Assembly: GCA_023614405.1 (NCBI GenBank)
Contig: CM042696.1
Location: 336,837,211-336,901,210 of the forward strand
Length of the DNA: 64,000 nucleotides
Direction: 5' to 3'
Source: Avena insularis
Taxonomy: Eukaryota > Streptophyta > Magnoliopsida > Poales > Poaceae
Made by a program: the position numbers and the translations under genes. The notes beneath the pieces were generated by a model, which was not told the origin of the DNA, made no database searches, and was given only the letters and a program-made list of their open reading frames with translations. Below are positions 54,699-64,000 of this stretch, piece by piece; the stretch's first letter is position 1, and each line of letters opens with the position of its first letter.

Positions 54699-55078
54699 TG
54701 ATGAATTGGTTTCCTGCACCAATAACAGGGTTATTGCAGTACTTGTAGCAGCAAAATATTTAAAGAGTTTGTCCCGATGGGAGCTCGGCGAACACGATCC
54801 CGCAGCCACGTTGTCAGTGCGACCATGTTCACACCCAAACCGTGGTTTGGAAATATCCTATTCTATAAGTTGCTAGGATAAATGGATTTAAGATGTTTTG
54901 TAATAACTACTACTAGGACTAGAAGAAAACTAGAAGAAAAGTAAAACTGAAAAGAAGTGAATGCAATGAGATGAAATATTAATGCTATGATTCCTCAAGT
55001 AATGTTGTGTATACCGATGTGAGTGATAAGTGCTTATGGAATAGCTATTAACTATAATTGTGGCGGTCCCTCATATAC
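54699..55078 (-). repeat. 5' LTR fragment of a minus-strand element
   Basis: The LTR end is defined by ATCA and the primer site. The body continues right until element 6 begins at 55079. It does not match the other LTRs in the window, so it represents a further family. The five bases TATAC (55074-55078) should recur beyond the right end of element 6. Confidence 0.6.
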
Positions 55079-55572
55079 TGTTGTCTCACACCGTTGGTGA
55101 CATGGGTATACCCTACAGGTACTTGAGCTTGGTATATACGGTCTGAATACAGCAGAGGCCCACGGTGTCGCCAAGGCCCAAATACAGAACTCGAGTAACC
55201 TATGGACTCTCAATTGCTTGAAGAACAAGAAGAAGCTAAAGATAGAAAGTAGAAAAGGGAAAACCCTAATCTGTAACCGACTCGACCTGCTACTCGAGAC
55301 CTAGCCTATCTATATAAAGGCTAGGAGGGGGCGGCGAGGAGGACACATGCAACCCTTGCCAGATTGCATCTGCGCACCATTGTAATCCTCGATTCCTTCA
55401 ATAACTCCACGAGCAGACGAGCAGGAGTAGGGACCTCTGCGAGGCCTGAACCTGGGTAAATCTTCGAGTCCCCTGTGTGCTTGTTTGCTAGCCGATAGAT
55501 GTCTCCAGTGCTTCCTCCTTCTCCAAAACCCAAGTCCATAACAATGGGCATTGATGAGTTAAACCCTCGTCA
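55079..55572 (+). repeat. 5' LTR of element 6
   Basis: 494 bases, TGTTGTCTCACACC to CCCTCGTCA. TATA-like TATATAAAGG at 55311. The U5 part has CCTGAACCTGGGTAAATC, matching the Tat LTR at 31510-31530. Confidence 0.75.
55311..55320 (+). promoter_or_regulatory. Putative TATA box, element 6 LTR
   Basis: TATATAAAGG in the context CTATCTATATAAAGGCTAGG, about 235 bases into the LTR. Confidence 0.6.
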
Positions 55573-55574
55573 AT

Positions 55575-55590
55575 TGGCGCCGTCTATGGG
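55575..55590 (+). other. Primer binding site of element 6
   Basis: TGGCGCCGTCTATGGG two bases after the LTR end. The first nine bases fit the tRNA-Asp end but the rest does not, so the tRNA is uncertain. The apparent gag start codon (55586) lies inside this site. Confidence 0.75.
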
Positions 55591-58083
55591 AATTGGGAGT
55601 GCTGATGTTGCGGCTTCTTCGGCCCCATCAACCACGATCTACAACTTCGCAACAGCGGAGATTCGCCAACTCTTTGGTGCATTCGACTTCACCGTCCACA
55701 CGCCAGCCACTCGCCCCACCTTCGAATCCGTGGGTGACGGAATCAGCTTAGCGATCGGGAGCTTCCGCTTCCAAGTTGGTAAGATGGGCACGCTTCGCAT
55801 GCCTGACCAGCCGACGATACCATCGATTGCTCCAGCATCATGGTTCCCTCCGCCGATCGGCACCCTCAGCAAGCTCAATACCTCGACAACAGTTGAGAAT
55901 ACGGTCAGAGACAGCAGTCGGGAATCCGATCTGGGCGATCTGGCAAGTGAAGACGGAGCCTACGGTTTCGGATCTGAAAGTTATGGGAGCAGCAGCTTTC
56001 CCAACCACTTCATGTGTGCCATCATCAACGCAAAGGCGACTCCTCTGCCAATCGCGACAACACGGGCAACGGTGGCCATGGAGCTGACCCGCCAAACGGT
56101 AGCATACCCAATGGCGGACCACCGCCAAACGGTGGCCCCACTAACGGCGCCCCCGTCAACAACGGAGGGGCAGTCGAACCTCCAACTATGATAAACGAGC
56201 AAACTGGCGAACGCGTCGTGATCAAGCTCAACGACCTCGAGTGGGCTCATTGCCGAGAATCCCTACGAGGCCACACTCTACCCTTTGGCTCCCCGCAAGA
56301 ACTGCTGATGGGTTACCATTGGCTCCTGAAAGAGGAATACAAGCGCCAGCTACGAACAATCGCACAACTCGAGGCGCGTAAAAAGGCGGCTGATGAATCA
56401 TGCCTCCGACGAGATGGACTCTCCTCCCACGGAGGATCCTCCTCTAGGTGCAATGAGTACATCACCAACAAGAGACGATCTCGACTCGCCCACCTTACCG
56501 AACAAGAACATGTAGAAGCTGCCAAAGTCCTCAACTTCGGCTCCATGACGGTGGATACGCGCGGCAACGTGCTCCCAAAAACGCCGCAAGCCGCGGTAAC
56601 GGCGGCCACCATGTACCTCCTCAACAACCAGCCGCCAGCTGGAGACCCTCGAGCTTCCATGCACCAGTCTACGATCGCAGGCTTGGGGTTAATCGAGGCC
56701 GCCCTTGACAAAGAGCTAGCATTGGAACCGAATAAAGGCAAGGCCCTAGCAAAATGCTACTCCTCACCTTCATCTAGCGACGACAATCACGATCTGTCTC
56801 GACGTCGCCGCTCGCGGTGACACGACCACGACTATGATACGCGTGATGACCTCACGCAGCGCAAGATTGACAAATCAAGGGCGCGACGTGCCCGGTCGAC
56901 TGACTCAGAGGACGAAGATGTAGAGCTCTGTGGCGCTAGATGCTTTAGCGGGGCCATCAGACAAAAGCGAATGCCCAAGGGGTTTAAGCTCCCATCAGAG
57001 AACCCAAAGTTTGATGGTCTGCAGGACCTGAAAATCTGGTTAGAGGACCATATCTCCTCCGTCAGGCTCCACGGCGGGAGTCGAAGCACGGCCATGCAAT
57101 GCCTGCAGCTACAGTTGCAGAGCGTCGCCCGAGCATGGCTCAACAACCTCCCACGCGGATCCATTCGCAGTTGGGAAGAGCTGGTCTACAGCTTTGTGCG
57201 CAACTTCAAGGGCACCTACAAAAGGCCCGCATTAATCAAAGAGCTAAGATGTTGCCAGCAAAGGTCAGGCGAGTCGCTACGCTCATACATTCAGAGGTGG
57301 TCCATCATCAAGAACTCCGCAGAGAATATCTCGGAGGATCGCGCGATTGACGCATTCAACGGAGGCGTACGCCGCATAGAGCTCAGGGAGGAGCTGGGCC
57401 GCTCGAAGCCCAAAACCATCGACCACCTGATGGAAATCGCGAATCGCTGGGCAGATGGAGAAGATTTGATGAAAAATCACGTTCACTCCGACGACGAGGC
57501 AGAACTCGAGCGTAGACGCGACCGCCGAAGCAAATGTCGCATGTGCATCTACGATGACCGCGACGATGTCAACATGGTCGCAACCGGCTATGCCGACAGA
57601 CGCGAGGACAACCGCAACAGAGGCTACCGCAGCGGTGGATACCGCGACTTCGGGAAAACCACGCAAGTATGGTAGCGCCGCAATCGCGATGAGGCACCCG
57701 CAACATCCATCGAAGACAAGCTGTTCGGGCCATGCACTGTGCACTTCTACATCGACAAGCACGGCGGAAAAAAGAAGCCCAGCCACCTCGTCAAGGACTG
57801 TCATGAGTTCCTCAAACTACATGAGGGACTGGCTCGGATGAATCACAGCTCAGTCGAAAGGGGCTACGAAGCCGCCCCAGGTGCCGTGGCACATGGAGCT
57901 CCGCCACCACCACCTAGACCACCCCCAAATGCAGCTGCGCCGGACCAGCACCACGGAGGCGAACCATACCCACGGGCCATGGGTACCATGATGATCCAAA
58001 AGGGACGCCCCTCGAATCGGGTGCAGAAGGCCATCACTCGCCAAGTCAACTTGGTGACAAACTCACCACCATCCACCACTTAG
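55586..58083 (+). pseudogene. gag of element 6
   Basis: Starts MGIGSADVAASSAPS at 55586 in one frame and shifts by about 56000-56190 into the frame kept to the end of pol. Proline-, glycine- and asparagine-rich linker at 56090-56170. Core gag domain at about 57000-57460: PKFDGLQDLKIWLEDHISSV, ARAWLNNLPRGSIRSWEEL, FVRNFKGTYKRPALIKEL, and GESLRSYIQRW. Downstream, CTVHFYIDKHGGKKKPSHLVKDC-like sequence (about 57733-57800) has CX2H and HX4C pairs, the Tat-type knuckle, instead of CCHC. Stops: TGA at 56818, TAG at 57673 and 58081. Element 7 has a closely similar core. Confidence 0.82.
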
Positions 58084-61000
58084 TACCTCAGTGGAAGCGA
58101 CTCCTGCATTACCTTTGACAAGCGCGACCACCCGCGCCAAGTACCTCGTCTAGGCCATTGTCCCCTCGTCCTCGAGGCACAAATTGGAGGCTTCGACATG
58201 AGTCGCGTCTTCATGGATGGCGGAAGCGGCATCAACCTTATGTTCGCGGGTACCTTGCGAGCAATAAGGATCCCGCTGACCTGCCTAGAGGCCTCGGACA
58301 CAACATTCCACGGCATCGTCCCAAGCAAGGGTGTATATCCCCTTGGTAAAATCAACCTCGACGTCATCTTCGGCACACCAAAAAATTTACGGCGCGAGTG
58401 CATTGACTTTGAAGTCGTCGACTGGCCCTCACAGTACCACGGCATCCTCGGACGTGTCATGTTCGCTAGGTTCATGGCAGTACCACACTACGCCTATCTG
58501 TAGATGAAAATGCCAGGCCCTAATGGCGTCATCACAATCAACAGGAGCTTCGAGAGGTCCGACAGTTGCGACAGGGAATTCAACAGAATCTCCTAGTCCT
58601 TCGGCATGCAGGAGGAACTCACAAGATTGAAGGAGTCAACAGACAACAGTCTGCCTCCCCTAAGCCGGCCAAGCTCACCCGACTTGTCCTTCGACTCATC
58701 AGTGCACATGAAGAAAGTTCAGGTCCACCCATCGGATCCCGCCAAGAAGGCTCTCATCTCCAACAACTTGAGTCCCGCATAGGAACTCACGCTCATCAAA
58801 TTCCTCCATTAGCACTGGTGTCCAGCGGACATGCCAGGAGTTCCCAGGGTATTCTCCGAGCACGCACTCAACGTCAACCCAGACGCAAGGCCAGCCAAGC
58901 AAACAATTCGGCGACTATCTGAACCAAGAGCAAAGGTAGTCGGAATAGAGATCAACAGACTCCTCGACGCCAAATTCATACGCGATATCAAGGAAAGCAC
59001 TTGGCTCGCCAACACGGTGCTAGTACCAAAAAAGGACACGGATATCCTACGGATGTGCGTGGACTTCACCTCTTTGAATAAGCACTGTCCGAAGGACCAC
59101 TTCCCGCTACCATGAATCGACCAGATCATCGACTCCACCGCGGGATGCGAGCGCCTCTGCTTCCTCGACGCCTACTCAGGCTATAACCAGATTCGAATGA
59201 AGGAGGAAGATCAAGAAAAAGCAGCGTTTACAATGCCTTTCGGTGTGTTCTGCTATAACACAATGCCCTTCGGGCTAAAGAACGCAGGAGCCACCTACCA
59301 GCGGTGCATGCAGGCTTGCCTCAAGAACCAACTTGGTCGCAACATTCAAGTCTATATCGACGACATAGTAATCAAGACCAAAGAGGAAGCCTCACTAATC
59401 GATGATTTGCGCGAAACCTTCGCCAACCTCGACCACTACCAGATCAAGCTCAATCCGGACAAATGCACCTTTGGCGTACCATCTGGGCAACTACTCAGGT
59501 ATCTTACCTCCGCGAGAGGGATCGAAGTGAACCCGAAGAAAATAAAATCCATACTGGCCATGGAGAAGCTGAAAAACATAAGAGGCGCCCAAAGCATCGC
59601 GGCTGGGCCAAATCGATTCATCAGTAGAATGGGTGAGAAGGCACTACCTTTCTACCAACTCCTCCGCAAAGCCGACAAATTTGAGTGGACCAATGAGGCA
59701 CAGGAAGCATTCGAAGACCTCAAGAGCCTACTAACCACCTCGCCAGTACTAGTGACCCCATGCGAAAGAGAACCATTGCTGCTAAACATCTCCGCCACCA
59801 ACCAGGTGGTCAGCACGGTGCTCGTGGTAGAACGAGCCGAGGAAAACAAGGTCCATGGAGTACAGCGCCCAGTCTACTACCTCAGCGAGGTACTTACGCC
59901 AACAAAACAGCGGTACCCGCACTACCAGAAACTGGCGTACGGCGTCTTCATGACGGCCCGGTGACTGCGCCACTACTTCCAGGAACACCCAATCGTGGTA
60001 GTCAACGACGCCCCGCTTGGGCACATCCTCAACAATCCCGACGCCACTGGACGAGTCGCACTTTGGGGAATTGAACTGTCTCCACGAGACATTACATATG
60101 AAAAACGCGATGCAATCAAGTCGCAAGTTCTCCCTGACTTCCTCGTGCACTGGATGGAGAACCAGCTCCCCGAAAAACCAGATATGTCCTACCTCTGGAC
60201 AATGCACTTTGACGGTTCCAAGTGAAAGGACGAGGCCGGCGCAGGTGTCATACTGACATCACCCCAGGGAGACAAGCTGAAATATATCCTTTTTTTGACA
60301 AAATATATCCTGTGAATGAGGATGGCAAACTAAAATATATCCTTTTTTGACAAGCTGAAATATATCCTGCGAATGCAGTTCACCGCCTCCAACAACGAAG
60401 CTGAATACGAGGCCCTACTGCACGGGATGAGGATGGCAAAAGCCTGCGGCGCCAAGAGGCTCATAATATATGGTGATTCCAAGTTTGTCGTCAACCAGAC
60501 AATGCACGAGTGCGACGCACTGAATGACAACATGATCGCCTACCGCGACCTCTACAACACACTCGAAGGGGATTTCGATGGTTGCGAGCTGCGGCACATA
60601 GGTCGCGAAAGCAATGAAGAGGCGGACACACTTGCCAACATAGGCTCTACCTGTGCCCCCATACCACCTGGGGTATTTCTCGAGCGCATCTACCAATGCT
60701 CCATCAAGCCAAAGGCCGCAGAGAAGAAAACAAGTGCAGCAACGGACTTGGGGACTATGCTGCCCAATGAGACAATGGCACTCGACGACTTGGAGCTGGA
60801 TACAGGACTCGAAGGACCAATGAGCGTCATGATGATCGAGCCATCCTGGACTCAACCGTACATTATGTACCTTCTCAGTAAGAGGCTACCAGACGATCCG
60901 ACTAACGCACGACACGTCACGCGGCGATCTAAGGCATTCGCCGTTATCAACGGCAAACTATACAATCACAGCATCACAGGAGTACTCCAACGATGCGTCT

Positions 61001-62082
61001 CCACGGCAGATGGAAGAGCTGTTCTCCTCGACATCCATGAGGGGACCTACGGGCACCACGCCGGCAGTCGCGACCTCGTTGCCAAAGCTCTACGAGCTGG
61101 ATTCTACTGTCCTACGGCCATGCGCGACGCCAAGGACATCGTCCAGAAATGCAACGCGTGCTAGTGATTCGCAGACAAGCCGCACGCACCTGGTGCAGAG
61201 CTCCGGCCAATTCCATTGGCCTGGCCCTTCGTGCAATGGGGACTCGACATGATCGGCAAACTCCCAAAGTCCTCACGAGGAGGCTACGTCTACCTCCTGG
61301 TCGCAGTCGACAAATTCACCAAGTGGATAGAGATCATGACAGTGACCAATCAGTCAGGATACAGCGTAGTCAAGTTCTTCGAATCCATCGTCTACCCCTT
61401 CGGAGTACCACACAGCATCATCACGGACAATGGGACGAACTTCACATCCAAGGAGTTCAAAGAATTCTGCGAGAATCTGGGAATCAACGTCAGCTATGCC
61501 TCCGTAGCACATCCACAGACCAACGGTCAGGTCAAAAAAGCTAACGGACTCGTTTGCGGTGGCATCAAGAAGCGACTCCTTAGGCCACTCGAACAGGCTG
61601 CGGGTTGCTGGCCAGATGAACTACAATCAGTACTCTGAAGCCTACGCACAACTCCAAACAGCACCACAGGGTACACTCCGTTCTTCATGGTGCACGGGGC
61701 CAAAGCGGTGCTACCCGCCGAAGTATGATACAAAGCACCACGTGTGGTTGCTTACAGCGAGCAAGAGTCAACTCTTGCACTCGAAGACTCCGTCGACCTC
61801 CTTGACGAGGCATGGGAAATCGCCGCAGAGAGATCAACGATCTACCAGCAGAACCTGCGCAACTACCACAGCAGAAGGCTACGCCCCAGGTCCTTCATCG
61901 AAGGTGACCTGGTCCTGCGACTGAAACAGCAAGGGCATCTCAAGCTTGAGTCCCCCTGGGAGGGACCATATGTGATTACAGAAGTAATCCCAGGTGGCGC
62001 CTATCTCCTTAAAGATTTAGAGACAGGAGTCGCATACTATAACCCTTGGAACGTCGCGCAGCTGCGGCGCTTCAACCCTTAG
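58084..62082 (+). pseudogene. pol of element 6: protease, RT, RNase H, integrase
   Basis: Protease FMDGGSGINLMF near 58210 with the Tat-type DGG active site and HGILGRVMFA near 58440. Reverse transcriptase: FLDAYSGYNQI near 59162, MPFGLKNAGATYQR near 59265 and the catalytic YIDDIV near 59355. RNase H: NNEAEYEALLHGM near 60392, then GDSKFVVNQ. Integrase: zinc region H..H and CNAC near 61040-61160, GLDMIGKLP near 61240, TDNGTNF near 61425 and QTNGQVKKANG near 61515. The residue 35 after the second D is K, not E, so the catalytic triad is broken. Stops are all TAG or TGA outside the inserted segment at 60291-60368. Ends with a DLVLRLKQQGHLKLESPWEG GPY-type C-terminus. Confidence 0.87.
60291..60368 (+). 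repeat. 78-base templated insertion in RNase H
   Basis: AAATATATCCT occurs four times between 60280 and 60368, TTTTTTGACA twice, and GAATGAGGATGGCAAA copies the sequence at 60426-60439. The insertion length is a multiple of three but carries TGA and TAA. Confidence 0.7.
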
Positions 62083-62522
62083 TCATTTCTGTTTTTACAT
62101 TGCAAATAAGGCTACTCAGCCAAGGCTACTTAGCCACACATTGTACCTCGTACTATCCCATGAATAAATAAAGCTAAGTGCCCGAAACTCTATGTTTTTC
62201 TTTTATTTTTCACAAATTATCCACTCGGGGGCTGCGCCACCCTATACACATTTGTTCTACGAACTAACGCGATATCCTGAGTAGCTGGCACGCCAATCGA
62301 AACCCTTGACAAACATCAACTCAGTTGCAACGCACCTGACAGGTTGACAAGGGACTGAGATAAGCACAAGTCAGGCTAACAAAAAGGAGTCGCATAGTGC
62401 AACGCACTCGCAAAACATACACGCTAACAAGCTCTTTATATACATCAATACTAATCAATTATACACAGCATGTCTATGAACTTTACAACACTGGTACAAC
62501 TATGTGTAGGATACAAACTAAA
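62083..62522 (+). other. Non-coding stretch after pol of element 6
   Basis: AATAAATAAAG at 62163 could serve as a sense polyadenylation signal. ACTCGGGGGCTGC near 62223 is a GC-rich spot. No frame of interest. It separates the convergent pol and antisense gene. Confidence 0.5.
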
Positions 62523-63954
62523 CTATTGTTGCAACAAAGGAACGTTGGTCTGCTCCTCGAAGAAGTCAACGATCTCCTCTGCTGGGCGATCCACCGCTTG
62601 GTAGTGCGGAACCATGTTCCAAGTCGACCCTGCTGGCGGCGCTGGTGGTCCGGCCGCAACTGCTGCAACGTCCACATCAGGCCTGTGCAGTCGCACCAGC
62701 GACAGAGCAGCCTTGGCACCAGCCACCAACTGCTGCCGTACACACTCGCGGACCGCACTCAAGTCCTGGAATTTAGCAAGAAGGGCCAACAGGCTCGATG
62801 GGTCCAGCGGGAACATCGTCTGGTAAATATTCTTCAAGCACGATTGCAACTTCTTCAAGAAGTGAAGCACTCGTGACGCATGATCCTGCAGGGTCGCCAG
62901 CACGATTGCGTGATCATGATCTACCCAGAAGTATCCACTCGCCTGAAGCTGCTCTTGGGTCAGGTCATTCATGCGAATGGCAATCCTATCCTTCTCATCC
63001 TGCGGATGGCGTACGCTGACAACTATACCAAGCAAAGGCAAAGTATGAGGACAACGAACTACTGCGAGTGACTACAGGGAAAAGACAGGGAGGAAGAAAA
63101 CTAACATTTGAATTGGTCGCCCAGTTGCGTCACCTCTCCTAGCAGATATTGTTCTCGGGCGGCGGCCTTCTCCGCCTTCGACTTCCATACATCTGCATTA
63201 GCGTGGAGTACGGGCAATTCACGCTCCAACTGCTTCACGTGGTCACGGAGTCGCGAGAGCAGAGACAGCTCATCCACCCTTGAGCGCGGCGGTGCCAAAG
63301 TGTCATCAAGGGGCGGATAATCCTGAGGTTCCCTCAAAGGATCACTCGATGTGCCCTATCACAAGTCAAGCAAGAGACAATAAGAGGACTAAGGCGAGGC
63401 ATGGACAAAAGACTCTAGTGCATTCAATATCAACAAAGTATCAGCAGATACATTCGCTAAAAGGCATGTTCTCGACAAAAATACATAAGCTATTTAACTA
63501 TTACAAGATGCGACTACTGAGGAGCGATTGGCTTCTTCGACTTCGACTTAGGTTTTGGGGGCCTCATCGAGTCTATGGCAATGTCAGATGCCATAGACTT
63601 CCCCCCGGCCCCTGACGTCGCAGCCTTAGCCATCTTCTTGGCTCGCTGAAGCTCCTCAGAGTACTTCGCAACTGTATTGATCAGCTGCGGGCCGTACTTG
63701 CCACAAGCAGTCGCGAAGGGAGCAAAAACTACCTGCTGGCCATCAGCGCTGACAGGCATCACCTTGGAGACTGCTGCAGGATCAACTTTGACTCTGTGTG
63801 CTTGAACCATGGCGAGTGACATTGAAGCACCAGTCGCACGGAGTGAGTTCTTGAAGCTTGAAGGAATGCCTCCGGCAAAGGACTCCACCAGCTCATCCAT
63901 ATTCTCGATCAACTCAGCTTTGGGCGCCAGCTCTTCTCGGAGGTGACTGAGCAC
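62523..63954 (-). pseudogene. Antisense spliced gene of element 6 (5' end outside window)
   Basis: Convergent to pol. Three exon-like frames on the minus strand: 63954-about 63517 (lysine-rich end PKPKSKSKKPIAPQ), 63355-63106 (coiled coil LRDHVKQLERELPVLHANAD and KAEKAAAREQYLLGEVTQL) and 63022-62523 (alpha-helical, ending NVPLLQQ). An intron 63105-63023 starts GTTAG and ends GTATAG, and joining 63106 to 63022 keeps one frame. A second intron, about 63517-63356, has a clear acceptor TGATAG but no good donor. The gene lies where Tat elements carry an additional ORF. The product is unknown. The rest lies beyond the window. It may still be translatable, so calling it a pseudogene is cautious. Confidence 0.6.
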
Positions 63955-64000
63955 GCCCTTGGCCTTGGTGAGCGTCCCCTGAATGGCAGCGCTATGATCC

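Larger units (their letters stand above)
55079..64000 (+). mobile_element. Element 6: Tat-type gypsy element with antisense gene, right end outside window
   Basis: Order: LTR (55079-55572), primer site, gag, protease, reverse transcriptase, RNase H, integrase, short non-coding stretch, then an antisense gene from 63954 and beyond down to 62523. This is the standard Tat order. From about 56014 to 62082 the whole gag-pol stays in one frame, broken only by stops and one 78-base insertion, unlike the frameshifted element 5. Confidence 0.88.

Noticed and set aside
1..64000. Host genes, tRNA, rRNA, CRISPR or DNA-transposon terminal repeats.
   Set aside because: None could be supported. The coding matches I could assign fall in LTR retrotransposons; the coiled-coil gene at 38440-39005 is the only one whose origin is open.

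Overview
This window is intergenic DNA from a large plant genome, almost certainly a grass of the wheat, barley, oat or ryegrass group (Pooideae). Essentially all 64 kb is LTR retrotransposon sequence of the Ty3/gypsy superfamily, in nested and broken copies. I found no host gene, tRNA, rRNA or CRISPR array. The grass assignment rests on the types of element seen: Athila-like elements with tRNA-Asp primer sites, LTRs starting TGATAC, a long-LTR Tekay-type chromovirus, and Tat-type elements with an antisense extra gene. No element name was checked against a database.

Layout. 1-4905: element 1, minus strand, Athila-like, cut by the window edge. 4906-27116: a second Athila-like family, minus strand, in a tandem arrangement (internal region, shared LTR, internal region). 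Its shared LTR (9456-10555 plus 23259-23462) is split by a Tekay-type solo LTR (10556-23258) with a perfect 5-bp target duplication, TGTAC. That solo LTR is itself split by element 3 (about 12519-19594, plus strand), which has two LTRs and an intact 286-codon ORF. 27117-31672: the 3' part of a plus-strand Tat element, made of an antisense extra gene and then the 3' LTR. 31673-34907: minus-strand gag-protease remnant of another gypsy element. 34910-39021: minus-strand remnant with a spliced coiled-coil gene, split by element 7 (35350-38301, minus strand), which has a perfect target duplication GTCGT and has lost most of its interior. 39022-41950: element 4, plus strand, 5' half only. 41954-54399: element 5, a Tekay-type element with 5' LTR (truncated), upstream ORF, gag, pol and 3' LTR. 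54400-55078: minus-strand leader and LTR fragment. 55079-64000: element 6, a Tat element with LTR, gag-pol read in essentially one frame with about a dozen stops, and an antisense spliced extra gene running off the window.

How the parts relate. The left half is nested about five deep: gag-protease remnant, then Tat element, Athila tandem, solo LTR, element 3. Decay is by nonsense mutations, mostly TAG, a few frameshifts, and large deletions, several of which can be placed to within a few bases. Elements 1, 3 and 4 share LTR 5' halves and 3' internal sequence but carry different coding modules. No element here looks able to move by itself. Only the 286-codon ORF at 14416-15276 and parts of the antisense genes could still be translated.
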